The notes under the pieces are model-generated. The model ran no database searches, was not told where the DNA came from, and saw only the letters and a program-made list of their open reading frames with translations. A stretch of 35,648 bases of DNA from Thermoleophilia bacterium (GTDB lineage Bacteria > Actinomycetota > Thermoleophilia > Miltoncostaeales > Miltoncostaeaceae). The DNA is taken from positions 1 through 35,648 of the forward strand of contig JAGQUM010000020.1 in NCBI GenBank assembly GCA_020438485.1. Reading direction: 5' to 3'. Of the stretch, positions 33,356 to 35,648 are shown in pieces. Every line of letters begins with the position of its first letter. Position 1 is the first letter of the stretch. The position numbers and the translations under genes are program-made.

Positions 33356-34927
33356 CTAGGGGGACCCCAGCGGGTCGCCCACGTGCGGGCCGGGGGCCTC
33401 GTTGACGGTTCCCTTGCCGGATGCTTTCGCCGCGATCAGGGCCGCGTCCGCGCGCGCGATGAGGTCCTCCACCGAGCCCGCGCCGTCGTCGTGGGCGTAG
33501 CCGACGGTGCAGTCGACGCGGTGGGCGGCGCCGCCCACCGCGAACGGCTCGCCCGCGCAGGCCTCGCGCAGCCGCTCGAACACCGCCCGCGGGTCGCCGT
33601 CGTGACGGGGACCGAGAACGACGACGAACTCGTCGCCGCCCAGCCGTCCCACCATGTCGCCCGTGCGGACGGCGGCCCGGAGGCGTTCGGCCAGCGCGCG
33701 CAGCACGTCGTCGCCGGCGGCGTGGCCGAGCGCGTCGTTGACCTGCTTGAACCCGTCGAGGTCGAGGACCCCCGCCGACAGCCGCGTCCCGGCGCCCCGC
33801 GCGCGCCGGAGGGCCCTCTCGCCGCGCATCAGGATCTCGTCGCGGCTCGCCACACCGGTGAGCGCGTCCACCGTCGCCCGGCGGTGCATCGTGTCCACCG
33901 ACCGCGTGGCGCGGCCGATCAGCGGGAGCGTGAGTAGCCCCGCCAGCAGGCCCACGCCGAGCGCCAGCCACGGGCTGCGGACGATCGCTCCCACGCCGTC
34001 GGTGAGGTCCGCGCGCGGAGCGACGGCCACCACGACGCCGCGCAGGTCGCCGAATCGGAACGGCTCGACCGCGGCAACCGCGTCGCGGCCCGACACGCGG
34101 GCGGGGGCGATGCGCGCGCCCCCGGCGTCCAGCGGCCCGAGCGCGGCGCGCAGGTCGGCCACGGCCGCGGCGGGCGGCGGGTCCGCCGCCACGCCCCCGG
34201 CGATCCACCCGGAGCCGTCGGGCCCGACGGGCAGCACCGCCACGAGCCCCCCGCGGGTTGGGGCCTGCTTGCGAACCACGTCGTCCATCACGGACGGGCG
34301 CGACTGGAGCCAGACGACGGCGGGGAAGCCCCGCACCACGATGCGGTGCGCCGCGATCAGCCGGCCGTCGGCCTCGGTGCTCAGGACGACGTCCCCGCGC
34401 GCCACCGCGCCCAGGTACCAGGGGCGGGTGCGCACGTCCGGCAGGTCCACGGGCGCCTGCCGCACGAGCCGGATCGCCCCGCCCCGCCGCCCGCGCATGC
34501 TGAATGCCGCGACGGCGCCGCGACTGCGCACCACCATCAGGAAACCGTTCGGCCCCCCGCGGCGAAGCTGGAACACCGACCCGTCCGGGCCGGCGATCGA
34601 GGCGGTCGCGACGTCGGGGCTCTTCGTGAGCGCACCCAGCAGCAGCAGGGTCAACTCCGTCTGACTGCCGCGCTCGTCCAGAGCGGCGCCGAACGCGCGC
34701 CGGTCGATGCGCTCGGCGAGGCCGGCCGCCTCCTGACGGAACGGCGCGACGCGGCGGACGAGCTCGAGGTTCACGCGCTGCCCCGCCGCGACAAGGTGTT
34801 CCGTGCTCTGGCGGGTCATCGCCCGCTCGGCGACGCGGCTCTGCACCACCAGCACGCCCGCCACCACCAGCGCCTGGATGGCGGCGACGACCAGGATCAG
34901 CATGAGGCGGAAGCGCGGGAACGTCAC
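33356..34927 (-). CDS. Membrane-bound diguanylate cyclase (GGDEF), paralogue
   Basis: The 523-residue protein repeats the plan of the cyclase at 28141-29718: helix (FRLMLILVVAAIQALVVAGVLVV), sensor region of about 300 residues, a second helix (WLALGVGLLAGLLTLPLIG) and a GGDEF domain beginning DALTGVASRDEI. The active GGDEF is at 430-434 and the inhibitory I-site RTGD lies five residues before it, so it should make cyclic-di-GMP with feedback. GTG at 34927 aligns with the paralogue's start; a longer frame to 35017 adds an Arg-rich tail. It ends 18 bases from the convergent DUF302 stop and lies 70 bases after the methyltransferase gene. Confidence 0.92.
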   Translation of the reverse strand: MTFPRFRLMLILVVAAIQALVVAGVLVVQSRVAERAMTRQSTEHLVAAGQRVNLELVRRVAPFRQEAAGLAERIDRRAFGAALDERGSQTELTLLLLGALTKSPDVATASIAGPDGSVFQLRRGGPNGFLMVVRSRGAVAAFSMRGRRGGAIRLVRQAPVDLPDVRTRPWYLGAVARGDVVLSTEADGRLIAAHRIVVRGFPAVVWLQSRPSVMDDVVRKQAPTRGGLVAVLPVGPDGSGWIAGGVAADPPPAAAVADLRAALGPLDAGGARIAPARVSGRDAVAAVEPFRFGDLRGVVVAVAPRADLTDGVGAIVRSPWLALGVGLLAGLLTLPLIGRATRSVDTMHRRATVDALTGVASRDEILMRGERALRRARGAGTRLSAGVLDLDGFKQVNDALGHAAGDDVLRALAERLRAAVRTGDMVGRLGGDEFVVVLGPRHDGDPRAVFERLREACAGEPFAVGGAAHRVDCTVGYAHDDGAGSVEDLIARADAALIAAKASGKGTVNEAPGPHVGDPLGSP

Positions 34928-34997
34928 GTGTCGCTCGGGTCGGGGCGGGGCGCGTCGTCCCGTATCGGCACCTCGCGCCGAAACTTGAGCGTTCTGG

Positions 34998-35648
34998 TCA
35001 CGCGCGCACCGGATCACCGCCCGGCGTGCCGTCCTCGCCCGCGGGAGCGAGGACCCACGCGGCCTGGTCGCCGTCGCCGGAGGCGTTGAGGCGCCGCGTG
35101 GCCCGCCACCATCCCAGCAGCCGCGCCCAGTCGCGCGAGGGCCGCCACGGAGCCCTCATGCGCGAGCGCGGGTCCATCAGGGCCATGTCGCGACGGTACT
35201 GCTCGCTGGCCCAGAACTGCATGGCCGTGGCGTCGTCACGGACCGATTCGACCCGCAGCCCGGCCCGCCGCGCCAGGTGCACCATGCCGGCGCGCGACGG
35301 GATCACGAGGTGACGGGGGGCGTCGAGGGCCACCCACCGGTCTCCGTAGCGCCGGAACGCGGCGCCGGAGGTGGTGGGGCATCGCACCACGATCCTCCCC
35401 CCCGGCGCCAGCAGCGCCCGCGCGCGGACGAGTTGCGCGCGGGGGTCCGCGACGTGCTCCAGGCTGTGGTGGAACGTCACCAGGTCGAACGGTCCCGCCG
35501 CGTGCTCGATGCCGGCCGCCTCGATCCCGCCGCCGCCCGGGAACCCCCGCGTGGTGGCCTGCGGATCGACGCCCCGGGGCGCGGGCAGCCCTGCCCGCGC
35601 GAGGGCCAGCACCAGCACGCCGGCCCCGCAGCCCACGTCCAGCACCCG
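34998..35648 (-). CDS. SAM-dependent methyltransferase, class I (5' end outside window)
   Basis: The frame runs off the window end, so the N-terminus is missing. The visible part begins at the SAM-binding motif VLDVGCGAGVLVLALARAG, continues with an acidic-loop candidate (GVDPQ), motif IV-like PFDLVTFHHSLEHVADP and LLAPGGRIVVRCPTT. This is the Methyltransf_11/23 pattern with the EHV triad seen in small-molecule and sugar methyltransferases. The substrate is unknown; the C-terminal third has RHLVIPSRAGMVHLARRAG. Same strand as, and upstream of, the second cyclase gene. Confidence 0.87.
   Translation of the reverse strand, partial: RVLDVGCGAGVLVLALARAGLPAPRGVDPQATTRGFPGGGGIEAAGIEHAAGPFDLVTFHHSLEHVADPRAQLVRARALLAPGGRIVVRCPTTSGAAFRRYGDRWVALDAPRHLVIPSRAGMVHLARRAGLRVESVRDDATAMQFWASEQYRRDMALMDPRSRMRAPWRPSRDWARLLGWWRATRRLNASGDGDQAAWVLAPAGEDGTPGGDPVRA

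Overview
The window is very GC-rich, with G or C at almost every third codon position, so nearly every real gene casts long false open frames on the other five frames. I chose genes by third-position G/C, family motifs, start sites and neighbour spacing. The gene content (SbcC, long threonine synthase, poxvirus-type topoisomerase IB, IlvD, TipA-like MerR regulator, MMPL transporter, DUF4386, DUF4126, DUF1801 and DUF952 proteins, TetR and ArsR regulators) and the base composition suggest an actinobacterium. A deep lineage such as Thermoleophilia is a guess. It reads as ordinary chromosome: no insertion sequence, prophage or CRISPR array was seen.

Layout. 1-3186: the 3' end of sbcC meets a TetR gene tail to tail. 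The TetR gene is divergent from a small membrane protein and a DUF4386 membrane protein, with a 29-bp palindrome between. 3216-5185: Dps and a CoA-disulfide-reductase-like flavoprotein (redox and iron stress). 5186-7645: gene debris, an MFS transporter with a damaged 5' end, and an aldo/keto reductase. 7705-8045: a tRNA cluster (Tyr, Thr, Met) with promoter and terminator. 8115-13886: a secreted protein of unknown function, then thrC, topoisomerase IB and ilvD. 14114-18917: a TipA-like regulator divergent from a fatty-acid desaturase, a lipoprotein, and small YdeI, TfoX, ArsC-like, DUF4126 and DUF1801 genes. 18914-23108: a compact minus-strand operon (long nitroreductase, MenB/BadI-like crotonase, acyl-CoA ligase) divergent from a TetR gene, with two 15-bp palindromes between them. 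23408-28144: a hypothetical protein, a radical SAM/SPASM protein, a small hypothetical protein and prfC. 28141-35648: two paralogous membrane diguanylate cyclases bracket DUF952, ArsR, MMPL and DUF302 genes; a truncated methyltransferase gene runs off the end.

Two themes stand out. First, many genes have a -10-like hexamer (TAGGCT, TAGGAT, CACAAT, CAGAAT, TAAACT, TAGACA) that ends only 6-7 bases before the start codon and usually no ribosome-binding site, the signature of leaderless mRNAs. This pattern helps assign starts and exposes two anomalies: a TetR gene whose expected leaderless start is ATC, and an MFS gene whose expected leaderless start is followed by TGA at codon 5. Second, the TetR-controlled nitroreductase/crotonase/ligase operon looks like an inducible CoA-thioester pathway of unknown substrate. 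Its crotonase has proline where, by my recalled alignment, MenB and BadI have a catalytic aspartate. It is the best candidate here for an undescribed system.
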